DNA of 64,000 bases from Verrucomicrobiales bacterium. GTDB taxonomy: Bacteria; Verrucomicrobiota; Verrucomicrobiia; Limisphaerales; J093. Under the pieces are notes generated by a model. It searched no databases and had not been told where the DNA came from. It worked only from the letters and a program-made list of their open reading frames with translations. Both the position numbers and the translations under genes were made by a program. This document shows, one piece after another, positions 51,590-59,872 of the stretch. The stretch spans positions 1-64,000 of the forward strand of contig JABTUJ010000001.1 of the NCBI GenBank assembly GCA_015075445.1, written 5' to 3'. Each line of letters opens with the position of its first letter. The first letter of the stretch is position 1.

Positions 51590-52645
51590 TCAGATCAATC
51601 CATCCAGAATCTGCGGCAGCCGCTCCAGACTCCGCCGCAGACTCGCCCGCAACAGCGATTGTTCCTCCTCCAGCCGCCGCGGAAACAGAATCCCCCACCC
51701 GCTCAGCCCCAGCCAGCCCGCCTCATCCACCGCGGCCGGATTTCCGCTGTCCCCGATCCCGCTCCACCGCACCAGGCCGTTTGCCAACTGCACCGCCGCT
51801 GCCAGGGGGGCTTGTTCCCCGGCTCCCTCCGGCGCCGCGTGATGGCGCGCCGCCGCCACGATCTCCTCGGGCAGATGATGGTTCGCCAGGTAGAGCGCCC
51901 CCAGCTCGCAGTGGTCCATCCCCAGCACCTCCACCTCCACCTCCCGCAGCTCCCGCTGGCATGCCTCACACAGGCTGCCGACCACCGCAAAGTGATCCGG
52001 AAACTCCGCCGCCATCACAATCCGCCCCACATCGTGCAACAGCCCCGCCACGTACTCCACCTCGTCGTGCACCGGCCGCAGCGCCGCCATGATCTCCCGC
52101 GTCAGAATCGCCGTCCCAATGCAGTGTTGCCAGAAGCGCCGCCACGACGTCATGCGCCGCGGCGACAGCCGCTGCAGTTCCTCGATGATCGGCGTCGACA
52201 TGGCCAGTTGCCGCACCTGCCGGATGCCCAGGTAGAACACCGCCTCCTCGATGCTCGTCACCGGTGTGCTCAGTCCGTAGTACACCGAGTTCACCAGCCG
52301 CAGCATCCGCGCCGTCATGCTCGGATCCCGCCGGATCACGTCCGAGATCTGCGCCGTATACCGTTGCTCCGCGTTCAGCAGCTCCCGCAACACCCCGTTG
52401 ACGCTGCTTAAGGAGGGCAGCAGCACACACGCCCCCACCCGCTGCTCGATCTCCCGCCGGCTCAACCCTGGCACCGGCCGTGCCGGCTTGCCCCCCGACT
52501 CCTCCCGACGCCACGAGCCGCCCCCCGCATCCCCTCCCGCCGGTTCCCACCGCGAACCTTGCGGGAGAAGCTGGGTGCCTGCTTCGCCGGAGTCGACGAC
52601 TCCTGCGCAGGCGTGTCCGCCGGACGGCTCTTCCCACGTGCCCAT
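51590..52645 (-). CDS. HDOD domain protein in the chemotaxis operon (2)
   Basis: 351 residues. The first 65 are disordered and Gly/Glu-rich; the HDOD domain (about 70-270) contains LLPSLSSVNGVLRELLNAEQ, VIRRDPSMTARMLRLVNSVY and LLHDVGRIVMAAEFPDHFAV. The C-terminal 70 residues are helical. First gene of HDOD-cheD-HDOD-cheB-cheA, with a sigma-28 promoter 10 bases before the start. If the mRNA is leaderless the ATG at 52645 must be right, despite the low-complexity N-terminus. Confidence 0.8.
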   Translation of the reverse strand: MGTWEEPSGGHACAGVVDSGEAGTQLLPQGSRWEPAGGDAGGGSWRREESGGKPARPVPGLSRREIEQRVGACVLLPSLSSVNGVLRELLNAEQRYTAQISDVIRRDPSMTARMLRLVNSVYYGLSTPVTSIEEAVFYLGIRQVRQLAMSTPIIEELQRLSPRRMTSWRRFWQHCIGTAILTREIMAALRPVHDEVEYVAGLLHDVGRIVMAAEFPDHFAVVGSLCEACQRELREVEVEVLGMDHCELGALYLANHHLPEEIVAAARHHAAPEGAGEQAPLAAAVQLANGLVRWSGIGDSGNPAAVDEAGWLGLSGWGILFPRRLEEEQSLLRASLRRSLERLPQILDGLI

Positions 52646-52654
52646 TCCTCCCCC

Positions 52655-52681
52655 CTATCGGCACCCCCCTCAGAAACTTGA
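52655..52681 (-). promoter_or_regulatory. Sigma-28-type promoter of the HDOD/che operon
   Basis: Minus strand TCAAG-N14-GCCGATAG, ending 10 bases before the ATG at 52645. Same spacing as at 41402-41428. Confidence 0.75.
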
Positions 52682-52726
52682 ATCCTGATCTCCACCTCCT
52701 CGCCCCGCGGGCGCGTCACTTCCTGC

Positions 52727-52754
52727 TAAAGCCTCCCCCCGCAACTGCCGATAT
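52727..52754 (+). promoter_or_regulatory. Sigma-28-type promoter of cheX
   Basis: TAAAG-N15-GCCGATAT on the + strand, one base longer in the spacer than the others, ending 9 bases before the cheX ATG. With 52655-52681 it forms a divergent pair of sigma-28 promoters. Confidence 0.75.
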
Positions 52755-52763
52755 TCCCCGTCG

Positions 52764-53246
52764 ATGATCGAGCCATTCGAGGTGCTCCTCCGCGCCGCGG
52801 TCCACGAGGTCTTCTCCACCATGGTCGGCCTCGCTCTCGAACCACACCCCGCCGCCGCCTGCACCTTCAACGGCCAGCCCCAGATCGCCAGCTCCATCGG
52901 GTTCACCGGCCAGCTCACCGGCGTCGTCTACCTCTACACCACCATCCCCTTCGCCCACCGCATCACCCGCCACCTCCTCCGCCTCCCCGACCCCGAGCCC
53001 GCCACCGAGGAGATGGTCAACGACGTCCTGGGCGAGCTCGCCAACATGGTCGTCGGCCATTTCAAGTCCCGCCTCACCGACCGCGGCATCCCGTGCGTCA
53101 TGACCATCCCCTCCATCGTCCGCGGCAGCCACTTCGGCATCGAGCCAGTCAGCCAGACCGCGGTCGATCGCCTCGGCTTCCACCACGCCAGCCACTACCT
53201 CGTCGTCGAAGCCCTCCTCCGCGACAGCCGCCCCGCCGCCGCCTGA
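52764..53246 (+). CDS. cheX: CheX-like CheY-phosphatase family protein
   Basis: 160 residues, standard for CheX. Features are LLRAAVHEVFSTMVGLALEP at the start, ASSIGFTGQLTGVVYLYTTI in the first sheet, and the catalytic-type helix NDVLGELANMVVGHFKSRLT with E and N spaced as in the phosphatase motif. CheX dephosphorylates CheY-P. The next gene encodes a receiver protein, its likely partner. Confidence 0.85.
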   Translation: MIEPFEVLLRAAVHEVFSTMVGLALEPHPAAACTFNGQPQIASSIGFTGQLTGVVYLYTTIPFAHRITRHLLRLPDPEPATEEMVNDVLGELANMVVGHFKSRLTDRGIPCVMTIPSIVRGSHFGIEPVSQTAVDRLGFHHASHYLVVEALLRDSRPAAA

Positions 53247-53260
53247 CAACCCTCCCGCCC

Positions 53261-54406
53261 ATGGGCCCCAAGATCCTCACCGTCGACGACAGCAAGACCA
53301 TCCGGATGATCGTCGCCCGGGCCTTCAAGCCGTTCGCCTGCGAAATCCTCGAAGCCGCCGATGGCGTCGAAGGCCTCGCCGTCGTGAACCGCGACAAGCC
53401 CGACATCATCCTCCTCGACTACACCATGCCCGTCATGGACGGCTTCGAGATGCTCAACAAGCTCAAGGCCGATCCCGAAACCCGCAGCATCCCCGTCGTC
53501 ATGCTCACCGCCGAGGCCGGCCGCGAGAACGTCATCAAAATCGCCCGCCGCGGCGTCCGCGACTACCTCATCAAACCCTTCAAGGAGGAGCTCGTCGTCG
53601 AACGCGTCGGCCGCATCATCGATCTCAAGGCCAAAAACGAGGCCACCGCCAAGGTCCGTCGCTACGACGACCCCCTCCACGTCCTCGTCGTCGATGACAA
53701 ACCCGCCATCCACGACCACATCCGCACCGGCCTCGCCGACACCCCCTGGACGGTCAGCGCCCTCCCCCAGGCCGGTCAGGCCGTCGACTTCTGCACCCAC
53801 CAGATGCCCGACGTCATCCTCGTCAGCCTCTCCCTCGCCGAAGGCGCCGGCTTCATGCTCTTCCAGATGATGCGCGCCGCCGTCAAAACCAAGTCCATCC
53901 CCATCTTCGCCCTCAGCGTCAAGACCGCCCTCGACGAACAGCAGCGCGCCCAGCAAATGGGGTTCAATGGCCTCATCACCAAACCCATCGACCTCGATGA
54001 CCTCAAGGTCAAAATCACCCGCGCCCTCAACCTCGATACCTCCTACCGCTACTTCCTCGTCCAGAACGACGTCCTCGTCCTCAAACTGCCGCCCAACTTC
54101 AATCCCACCACCGCCAACGACATCACCCTCAACCTCCGCCCCAAAGCCACCGAAGCGGTCGACGCCGGCCTCCGTAAACTGCTCTTCGACATGAGCCCGT
54201 TGACCTCCGCCGACGTCACCCTCATCAAACTCGGCCTCCACGTCGCCAGCCTCTGCCAGGAGCTCGATATCCGCTACACCATGATCGGCTCCGCCGCCGT
54301 CAGCGCCGAGTGCCGGAACTACGAGGAAACCAAAGACTGGCAACTGCTCGGATCCTATGACGAAGCGCTCGCCTTCCTCGCCGGCAAGCCCCCCGGGGGG
54401 ACTTGA
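53261..54406 (+). CDS. Double-receiver protein with C-terminal STAS-like domain
   Basis: 381 residues. Receiver 1 (3-125) is complete: VDDSKT, D53 in ILLDYTMPVMDG, T in MLTAEAG and K in LIKPFKEE. Receiver 2 (about 138-265) keeps VVDDKPAI and ITKPIDL but has Ser189 instead of the acceptor Asp (VILVSLSLAEG). The last 100 residues (about 280-375; VLVLKLPPNFNPTTANDITL) look like a STAS/anti-sigma-antagonist fold. It could be a CheY-like output whose second receiver is a fixed interaction module. It lies 14 bp after cheX in the same unit. Confidence 0.82.
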   Translation: MGPKILTVDDSKTIRMIVARAFKPFACEILEAADGVEGLAVVNRDKPDIILLDYTMPVMDGFEMLNKLKADPETRSIPVVMLTAEAGRENVIKIARRGVRDYLIKPFKEELVVERVGRIIDLKAKNEATAKVRRYDDPLHVLVVDDKPAIHDHIRTGLADTPWTVSALPQAGQAVDFCTHQMPDVILVSLSLAEGAGFMLFQMMRAAVKTKSIPIFALSVKTALDEQQRAQQMGFNGLITKPIDLDDLKVKITRALNLDTSYRYFLVQNDVLVLKLPPNFNPTTANDITLNLRPKATEAVDAGLRKLLFDMSPLTSADVTLIKLGLHVASLCQELDIRYTMIGSAAVSAECRNYEETKDWQLLGSYDEALAFLAGKPPGGT

Positions 54407-54415
54407 CCCGGTCAC

Positions 54416-54520
54416 CTGCCTGCTCCTCCTCTTCCTGGCCGCTGCCGCACCGGTCGGCGCCGCCCCCGGCCCCACCGGCTATCTCCCGGTCGTCGGCCCC
54501 GCCCCCCTGCGCCCAAGGTC
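54416..54520 (+). pseudogene. Truncated start of an exported protein
   Basis: Directly after the double-receiver gene, one frame reads VTCLLLLFLAAAAPVGAAPG followed by TGYLPVVGPAPLR. This is a typical signal peptide with cleavage after VGAA and a short mature start, in host-like codon usage. The reading then dissolves into the CpG-poor island and no protein continues. No clear start codon is present. Probably the remnant of a gene whose remainder was replaced. Confidence 0.4.
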
Positions 54521-56045
54521 AGATCCACTCATATGGCACCTTGACATGAAGATATGGTTCTGGCTGAGGCACTTGGGTCCTTGCAGGTTCCCACCCCATA
54601 CTTGAGACCATGAGGTCATGGGTCCCATGGCGCAGTCAGACCCCTCATTGGTATGGTCATGAGCACTGACCATGGCAGCTCTCGTCCATGGCACCAGTCA
54701 GTCCTTGGATGCTGGCAGAATTGCTTGAAATCAGCTGAAGTCATGGCTAGTTCAGTCAGTGTTTGGTCTGTAGGTCACTTGGAGTTTGAGCTGCTTTGAT
54801 GTATCAGTCACTTCCTTGCTCAGAATACTCCGTCTTCATGGGTTCAGGTAGTTCATTGTATCCTGTAGACCGGGGCTGGGGGCCAGTCTGGCAGCTAGGT
54901 TGGTAGTTGGGACATGGCAGGGGACCCCAGTTCCCAGGGGCCGAGCTCAGACCTGGCTGGCCTCCTTGGCCTGGTGGGTCAGGCTGAGGCCAGAGACTCA
55001 GACCATGGCCATCATCGCCCTCAACCCATCGGTACCGGGCCGCCATCATGGAGGCTCTACTTGGGTTTTCAGGTCATAGGTCATCTCCTTGAGGACTCCA
55101 CCGCCATCATCAGGGACTCTGTGGGAGGACAGACGGTGGACCCATGGCTGGATCTAGATGTATCAGCGTTTGGGATTTGGCTTGAGTCATCATCATGGGG
55201 GCCTCATACCATGGGCTCAGAAGCACTCCATAGTTTCATCACTGTAGAGTTCTGGTGAATGGCTCAGGTCATCGAGGCCAATAGATTGCTCAGTCCAGTC
55301 TGAGGCCGAGGTCATGGGGGGTATGGTATCAGGATTTGTATATAGTTGGGGGGTCCCCTAGTTGGGTCATGGTATGGGTTGGGGCTGTGAGGGACCCAGG
55401 ATGGGACATCAGCCAGACTGGTTGGTTGAGATCAGGGAAGGGGGTTGGTAGGGGTTAGTCAGTCAGACAGGGACCTGTGACAGGGCCGGGCAGACGGGGG
55501 TCAGGGCCAGGGGACAGTAGGTTAGGTCCAGGGTAGACAGTTGGTAGAAGTCAGGGGATCATGGACAGGGACAGGGACAGGGGACCCCAGGGCAGGGATC
55601 AGGGGTATCCAGAATAGTAGGTCAGGGGGCCCAGTCAGGGTCCCCAAGTAGGGAGCAGGGTCAGTTGGGGACCTGGGATGGGCTAGGGACCCAGGGACCC
55701 AGGTCAGGTCCATACTGGGCCCAGTCATGCACTTTGCTTGAGACTTTGCACCCTCATGCACTAGGAGACTCATCATTGCAGGATCATGAGGTTGCTCGAC
55801 CACTTGAGGAACAGAGGTCCCTCACTCCGTCATGATACTCAGTATCCCTCCAGCTTGACACCACTCATTGTTTGGGCCTTTAACCCCTCCATACAGAATC
55901 GAGGTCCTTATTGCCCTCGAGCGTCTCGTTCTCGAGACTGACCTCATCGATCACGAGACCTCGAACCCAACCAGCTCCACTCCATCACTTCACGAGGTCG
56001 CCACTGCATCGCCACCCTCACTTGAGGCCGAGGAGCTCGCCGCAG
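54518..56045. other. CpG-depleted, non-coding island of about 1.5 kb
   Basis: Between the truncated exported protein and the NtrC-type gene the sequence changes character. I count only about 18 CG dinucleotides in 54541-55860, and none in 55501-55740, whereas coding lines nearby have about 8 per 60 bases. The text is monotonous (GGGACCCAGG, GGTCAGG, CCATGGG, GGACAGGGACAGG) without tandem periodicity. No frame encodes a plausible protein. CpG content rises gradually towards the right edge. Similar in kind to 5560-6190. Confidence 0.7.
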
Positions 56046-57353
56046 TTCGCCTGCGACCTCCTCTTCGTCGAGGTCCGCCTCCCCGACGGCGACGGCACCG
56101 ACCTCCTCAAGGCCGTCGCCGCCCGTGCCCAACGCCCCCTCGTCGTCATCATCACCGGCTTCGGCTCCGTCGAGTCCGCTGTCGATTGCATGCGCAACGG
56201 CGCCTTCGACTACCTCATCAAACCCTTCTCCCCCGACCAGATCGATTTCGTCCTCAAAAAGGCCGCCGAGTACGCCCACCTCGTCAAGGTCAACCGCCTC
56301 CTCAGCCAGGACCCCGAAGACACCGGCAGTGAACTCCTCGGCCAAAGCCCCGCCATGGAGAAACTCCGGACCCTCCTCCGCCGCGTCGCCCGCACCGACG
56401 CCACCGTCCTCATCCAGGGCGAAAGCGGCACCGGCAAGGAACTCGTCGCCCGCACCCTCTACCGCGAAAGCCCCCGCAACACCGGCGCCTTCATCACCCT
56501 CAACTGCGCCGCCGTCCCCGAAAACCTCATCGAGAGCGAGTTCTTCGGCCACGAGAAAGGCGCCTTCACCGGCGCCCTCAACAAACGCGAAGGCCGCTTC
56601 GAGCTCGCCCACGGCGGCACCCTCCTCCTCGACGAAATCAGCGAGATCTCCCCCGTCGTCCAGGCCAAGCTCCTCCGCGTCCTCCAGGAACGTGAGTTCG
56701 AACGCGTCGGCGGCACCCGCACCATCAAGGTCGATGTCCGCGTCCTCGCCACCACCAACCGCCAGCTCGAACAAAGCGTCGCCCGCAAGGAGTTCCGCCA
56801 GGACCTCTTCTTCCGCCTCAACGTCGTCCCCATCCACGTCCCCCCCCTCCGCGACCGCCGCGAAGATGTCGCCTACCTCGCCCGCCACTTCCTCCAGCGC
56901 TTCGCCCGCAAGCACGGCGTCCGCGTCACCGGCCTCAGCGACGCCTGCCTCCAGGCCCTCCACCACCACGACTGGCCCGGCAACGTCCGCGAACTCCAGA
57001 ACGTCATCGAGCGCGCCGTCATCCTCTGCGACGACTCCGCCGTCCTCGAACCCGACCACCTCACCCTCACCCCCCCGCGCCCCTCCGACACCCCCTCCGC
57101 CCCGCCTCCCCCGTCTCCCGCCCCCGCCCAGGACCCCGTCGCGCCGGCCCCCGATGCCCCCCCGCTCACCCTGGGTGAACTCGAACGCCAGCACATCCTC
57201 GCCGTCCTCGCACGCTGCCAGAACAACCGGACCCAGGCCGCCCGCTTGCTCGACATCAGCATCCGCACCCTCCGCAACAAGCTCCACGAGTACAACCGCC
57301 CGCCGGCCCCCAGCGCCGCGCCCCCACCCCTGGCCGCCCCACCCGCTGCCTGA
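55911..57353 (+). CDS. NtrC-family sigma-54 activator, N-terminus damaged
   Basis: 480 residues in the open frame; recognisable sequence starts at about residue 46 (nt 56047). The remaining receiver has LLFVEVRLPDGDGTDLL, with Glu where the phospho-acceptor Asp is expected, and the lysine in YLIKPFS. The AAA+ domain (about 140-375) has Walker A GESGTGKE, the sigma-54-contacting GAFTGA and Walker B LLLDEIS. A Fis-type helix-turn-helix (about 425-465, RTQAARLLDISIRTLRNKLH) ends it. It is the obvious candidate to activate the sigma-54 promoters at flgF and fliW (FlrC/FleR-like role). Upstream residues derive from the CpG-poor island. Confidence 0.8.
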   Translation: MPSSVSFSRLTSSITRPRTQPAPLHHFTRSPLHRHPHLRPRSSPQFACDLLFVEVRLPDGDGTDLLKAVAARAQRPLVVIITGFGSVESAVDCMRNGAFDYLIKPFSPDQIDFVLKKAAEYAHLVKVNRLLSQDPEDTGSELLGQSPAMEKLRTLLRRVARTDATVLIQGESGTGKELVARTLYRESPRNTGAFITLNCAAVPENLIESEFFGHEKGAFTGALNKREGRFELAHGGTLLLDEISEISPVVQAKLLRVLQEREFERVGGTRTIKVDVRVLATTNRQLEQSVARKEFRQDLFFRLNVVPIHVPPLRDRREDVAYLARHFLQRFARKHGVRVTGLSDACLQALHHHDWPGNVRELQNVIERAVILCDDSAVLEPDHLTLTPPRPSDTPSAPPPPSPAPAQDPVAPAPDAPPLTLGELERQHILAVLARCQNNRTQAARLLDISIRTLRNKLHEYNRPPAPSAAPPPLAAPPAA

Positions 57354-57380
57354 TCGGCCGGCCGGCCGGAAAACGATCAG
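57350..57380. terminator. Inverted repeat between convergent ntrC-type gene and aas
   Basis: CTGATCG (57350-57356) and CGATCAG (57374-57380) flank a GGCCGGCC-rich loop that is itself palindromic. The arms overlap both stop codons. Candidate bidirectional terminator; no T tract. Confidence 0.45.
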
Positions 57381-59860
57381 GTCGCGGTCGACGCCAGCAG
57401 GCTCGTCAACGCGCGGTGATGGACCTTGCCGGTGCCCAGCTTGGGGATCTCCTTCACGACCACCACCTCGCGCGGCACGCAGAGATTCGGCAGCCCCTTC
57501 GCCCGGATCGCCGCCCGGATTTCGTCGAGGCCGAGCTTCGGCTGGTTGGTCACGGCAATCAGGGCCTCGCCCTTGTCTTCGTCGGGTCGGGTGAGGATGG
57601 CGACTTCGCAGCGCGGGCCGTAGTGGGGGAAGGCGCCGGCCAACGCGTCCTCCACCGCGGTGAGACTCACCATCTCGCCGCTGACCTTGGCGAAGCGCTT
57701 GAGCCGGCCGCGGATGGTGAGGAAGCCGTCCGCATCCACGCTGACGATGTCCCCGGTGTCGTACCATCCGCCCAAGGCCTGGAACTTGGCGTCGGCATCC
57801 GGGTTCAGATACCCGCGCATCACGTTGGGCCCACGCACGAGAAGCCGGCCGGTCGAAGTCCGAAGGTCGAAGGTCGGAGTCCGAAGGTCGGAGTCCGAAG
57901 GTCGAAGGTCGAAGTTCGAGGTTGGATGTTGGACGTTGGATGTTGAAAGTTCGACGTTCGAACTTCCCCCCTCAGACACGCCCTCGACGGGTTCGAGGCG
58001 GTATTCGATCCCGGGGAGAAGCCGGCCCACGGTGCCGTGACGGGGGGCGATGGGGAGGTTGACGCTGAGGGCGGGGCTGCATTCGGTGGCGCCGTAGCCT
58101 TCCAGCAGACGCACGCCGAAGCGCTGCATCCACGTGCGGGCGGTGTCTTCCTGCACCTTCTCGGCGGCGGCAAAGAGGTAGCGCATCGAGCGGAAGTCGT
58201 ACGGGTGGGCCTTGCGGGCGTAGCCGTTGAGGAAGGTGTTCGTGCTGAGGAACACGGTGCAGTTGCGGTCGTACAGGACGTTCGGGATCACCCGGTAATG
58301 GAGCGGCGAGGGATACAGGAACACGTAAATGCCGCGGACCAAACCCAGCAGGAGGCCTACCGAAAGGCCGAAGCTATGGAAGGTGGGCAGGGCGTTGAAC
58401 ACCCGGTCGGCATCCGTCAGGTCCACCACGGCCAGCATCTGGCGGATGTTGGCGAGAAGATTGCGATGGGTGAGCTCGACGCCCTTGGGAACGCCTTCCG
58501 AACCGCTCGTGAACAGGATGACGGCCGATCGACCCGGCGCCCGCCCTTCGTCCTCCGAACTTCGCCCTTCGTCCTTCGAACTTCGCCCTTCGTCCTTCGA
58601 ACTTCGTCCTTCGTCCTTCGAACTTCGCCCTTCGTCCTTCGAACTTCGCCCTTCGTCCTTCGAACTTCGCCCTTCGTCCTTCGAACTTCCCCCTTCGTCC
58701 TTCGAACTTCCCCCTTCGTCCTTCGAACTTCGTCCTTCGAACTTCGAACTTCGCCCTCCGCCCTTCGCCATGTTACGCAACACCGACCCGGGCGCGAAGC
58801 GGAGGCGCAGGGCGGCGCTGAGCTTGGCCCAGCCGCCAATCGCAGCGCGCACGTCCTCGAGATAGACCAACCGGATCCCCGCCTCGGTGAACGGCTCGGG
58901 CTTGAGTCGTGCCCGTTCGAGGAACGCGCGCGACGTCACGATCGTCTTCAGCCCGGCCAGTTCCGCGCACGTGAGCATGGTCGGTGTGCCGGTGGAGAAG
59001 TTCAGGATGGCCGGGACTTTGTTGTGGGCCCACAGACCGAGGAGCACCACGGGCATGGCGTTGACATTGGGCAACAGCACCCCCACGCGCTCGTCGGCAC
59101 CCGCCGCTGCCGCCAGTTGGTTCCCGAGCAGTTCGGCGCCCAGCCACAGGCGGCGGTAGGTGATCGGCGCGAGGCTCGCGTCTTCCAGGATCGGCAGCTT
59201 GGGCACATGGCGGGCGGTCTCGAGAATCGCCTCGGGCACGGTGGCCGGGCCGTGGGCCATGTCGGTCTCGAACTGCTGGAGCACCATGCGATCGCGCAAC
59301 CACGTCGTGAGCGTCGTGCGGGCGTGCGCCGTGCTGACGTGTTCGAGTCGCGGCGGATGGAGCACCTCGCTGAAATGGGCGGTGATCGTGGGCCACCAGC
59401 GGCGCCAGCCGGGCTGGCGCGACCAGCGGAGCCGATGCGCGCCGCGCAGATAACACGTGATGACCTTGGCCCCGGTCTTGTGCAGGAGAAAGCCGGTGCC
59501 GTCGAAGAGCTTCATCAGCGTGCCCGTCCGCGTGAGTTGTCCCTCGGCGAAGAGCACCAGCCGTCCCCCCTTGGCCAGGTACTCCGCCATGCGCTTGACC
59601 GCGTACGGCGACGCGGGGTCCACCGGGAACGTGCGGCGATTGAGCATCACCCGGCGATGCACCCAGCTATAGCGGGCCGCAATGCTCGACACGACAAACT
59701 TCCAGTCGAGGTCCATCACCACCCAGAGGAACAGGAAATCGATCCACGACACGTGATTGGGTACGAGCAACACGGGGCCCGGCGTGGACAGCACCTCGGT
59801 GCCGTACGCGCGGAAGCGGAAACAACGCTTCAACAGGAAATGGAACAAAGCGCGAAGCAT
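57377..59860 (-). CDS. aas: Aas-like acyltransferase / acyl-ACP synthetase
   Basis: 827 residues against about 720 in E. coli Aas. Residues 1-200 form a PlsC-type acyltransferase with the HX4D motif in NHVSWIDFLFL and FAEGQLTRTGTLMKLFDG. The adenylating domain (about 215-815) has LFTSGSEGVPKG, LLEGYGATE and YDTGD. Aas re-acylates 2-acyl-lysophospholipids at the inner membrane. Two heptamer arrays are inserted in frame: about residues 366-438 (SSKDEGR repeats, just before the ATP-binding motif) and about 632-668. Neighbouring lplT and lnt genes support the function. Confidence 0.85.
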   Translation of the reverse strand: MLRALFHFLLKRCFRFRAYGTEVLSTPGPVLLVPNHVSWIDFLFLWVVMDLDWKFVVSSIAARYSWVHRRVMLNRRTFPVDPASPYAVKRMAEYLAKGGRLVLFAEGQLTRTGTLMKLFDGTGFLLHKTGAKVITCYLRGAHRLRWSRQPGWRRWWPTITAHFSEVLHPPRLEHVSTAHARTTLTTWLRDRMVLQQFETDMAHGPATVPEAILETARHVPKLPILEDASLAPITYRRLWLGAELLGNQLAAAAGADERVGVLLPNVNAMPVVLLGLWAHNKVPAILNFSTGTPTMLTCAELAGLKTIVTSRAFLERARLKPEPFTEAGIRLVYLEDVRAAIGGWAKLSAALRLRFAPGSVLRNMAKGGGRSSKFEGRSSKDEGGSSKDEGGSSKDEGRSSKDEGRSSKDEGRSSKDEGRSSKDEGRSSKDEGRSSEDEGRAPGRSAVILFTSGSEGVPKGVELTHRNLLANIRQMLAVVDLTDADRVFNALPTFHSFGLSVGLLLGLVRGIYVFLYPSPLHYRVIPNVLYDRNCTVFLSTNTFLNGYARKAHPYDFRSMRYLFAAAEKVQEDTARTWMQRFGVRLLEGYGATECSPALSVNLPIAPRHGTVGRLLPGIEYRLEPVEGVSEGGSSNVELSTSNVQHPTSNFDLRPSDSDLRTPTFDLRTSTGRLLVRGPNVMRGYLNPDADAKFQALGGWYDTGDIVSVDADGFLTIRGRLKRFAKVSGEMVSLTAVEDALAGAFPHYGPRCEVAILTRPDEDKGEALIAVTNQPKLGLDEIRAAIRAKGLPNLCVPREVVVVKEIPKLGTGKVHHRALTSLLASTAT
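57855..57967. repeat. Heptanucleotide array within aas (1)
   Basis: Degenerate 7-base units GTCCGAA, GGTCGAA, GGTCGGA, GGTTGGA and GTTGGAT. It is translated within the adenylation domain as a Ser/Thr/Asp-rich loop (TSNFDLRPSD). Confidence 0.75.
58547..58768. repeat. Heptanucleotide array within aas (2)
   Basis: About thirty CTTCGNN units organised in a 21-base higher-order period (CTTCGCC-CTTCGTC-CTTCGAA), so the frame is kept and the product is a run of SSKDEGR heptapeptides. It is placed directly before the ATP-binding TSGSEG loop. Confidence 0.88.
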
Positions 59861-59872
59861 GGGAATTGGGGT

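Noticed and set aside
54914..55258. Open frames within the CpG-poor island (54914-55258 +, 55522-55803 -, 54479-54694 -)
   Set aside because: No codon bias, no recognisable motif, no ribosome binding site; they arise from low stop density in monotonous sequence.
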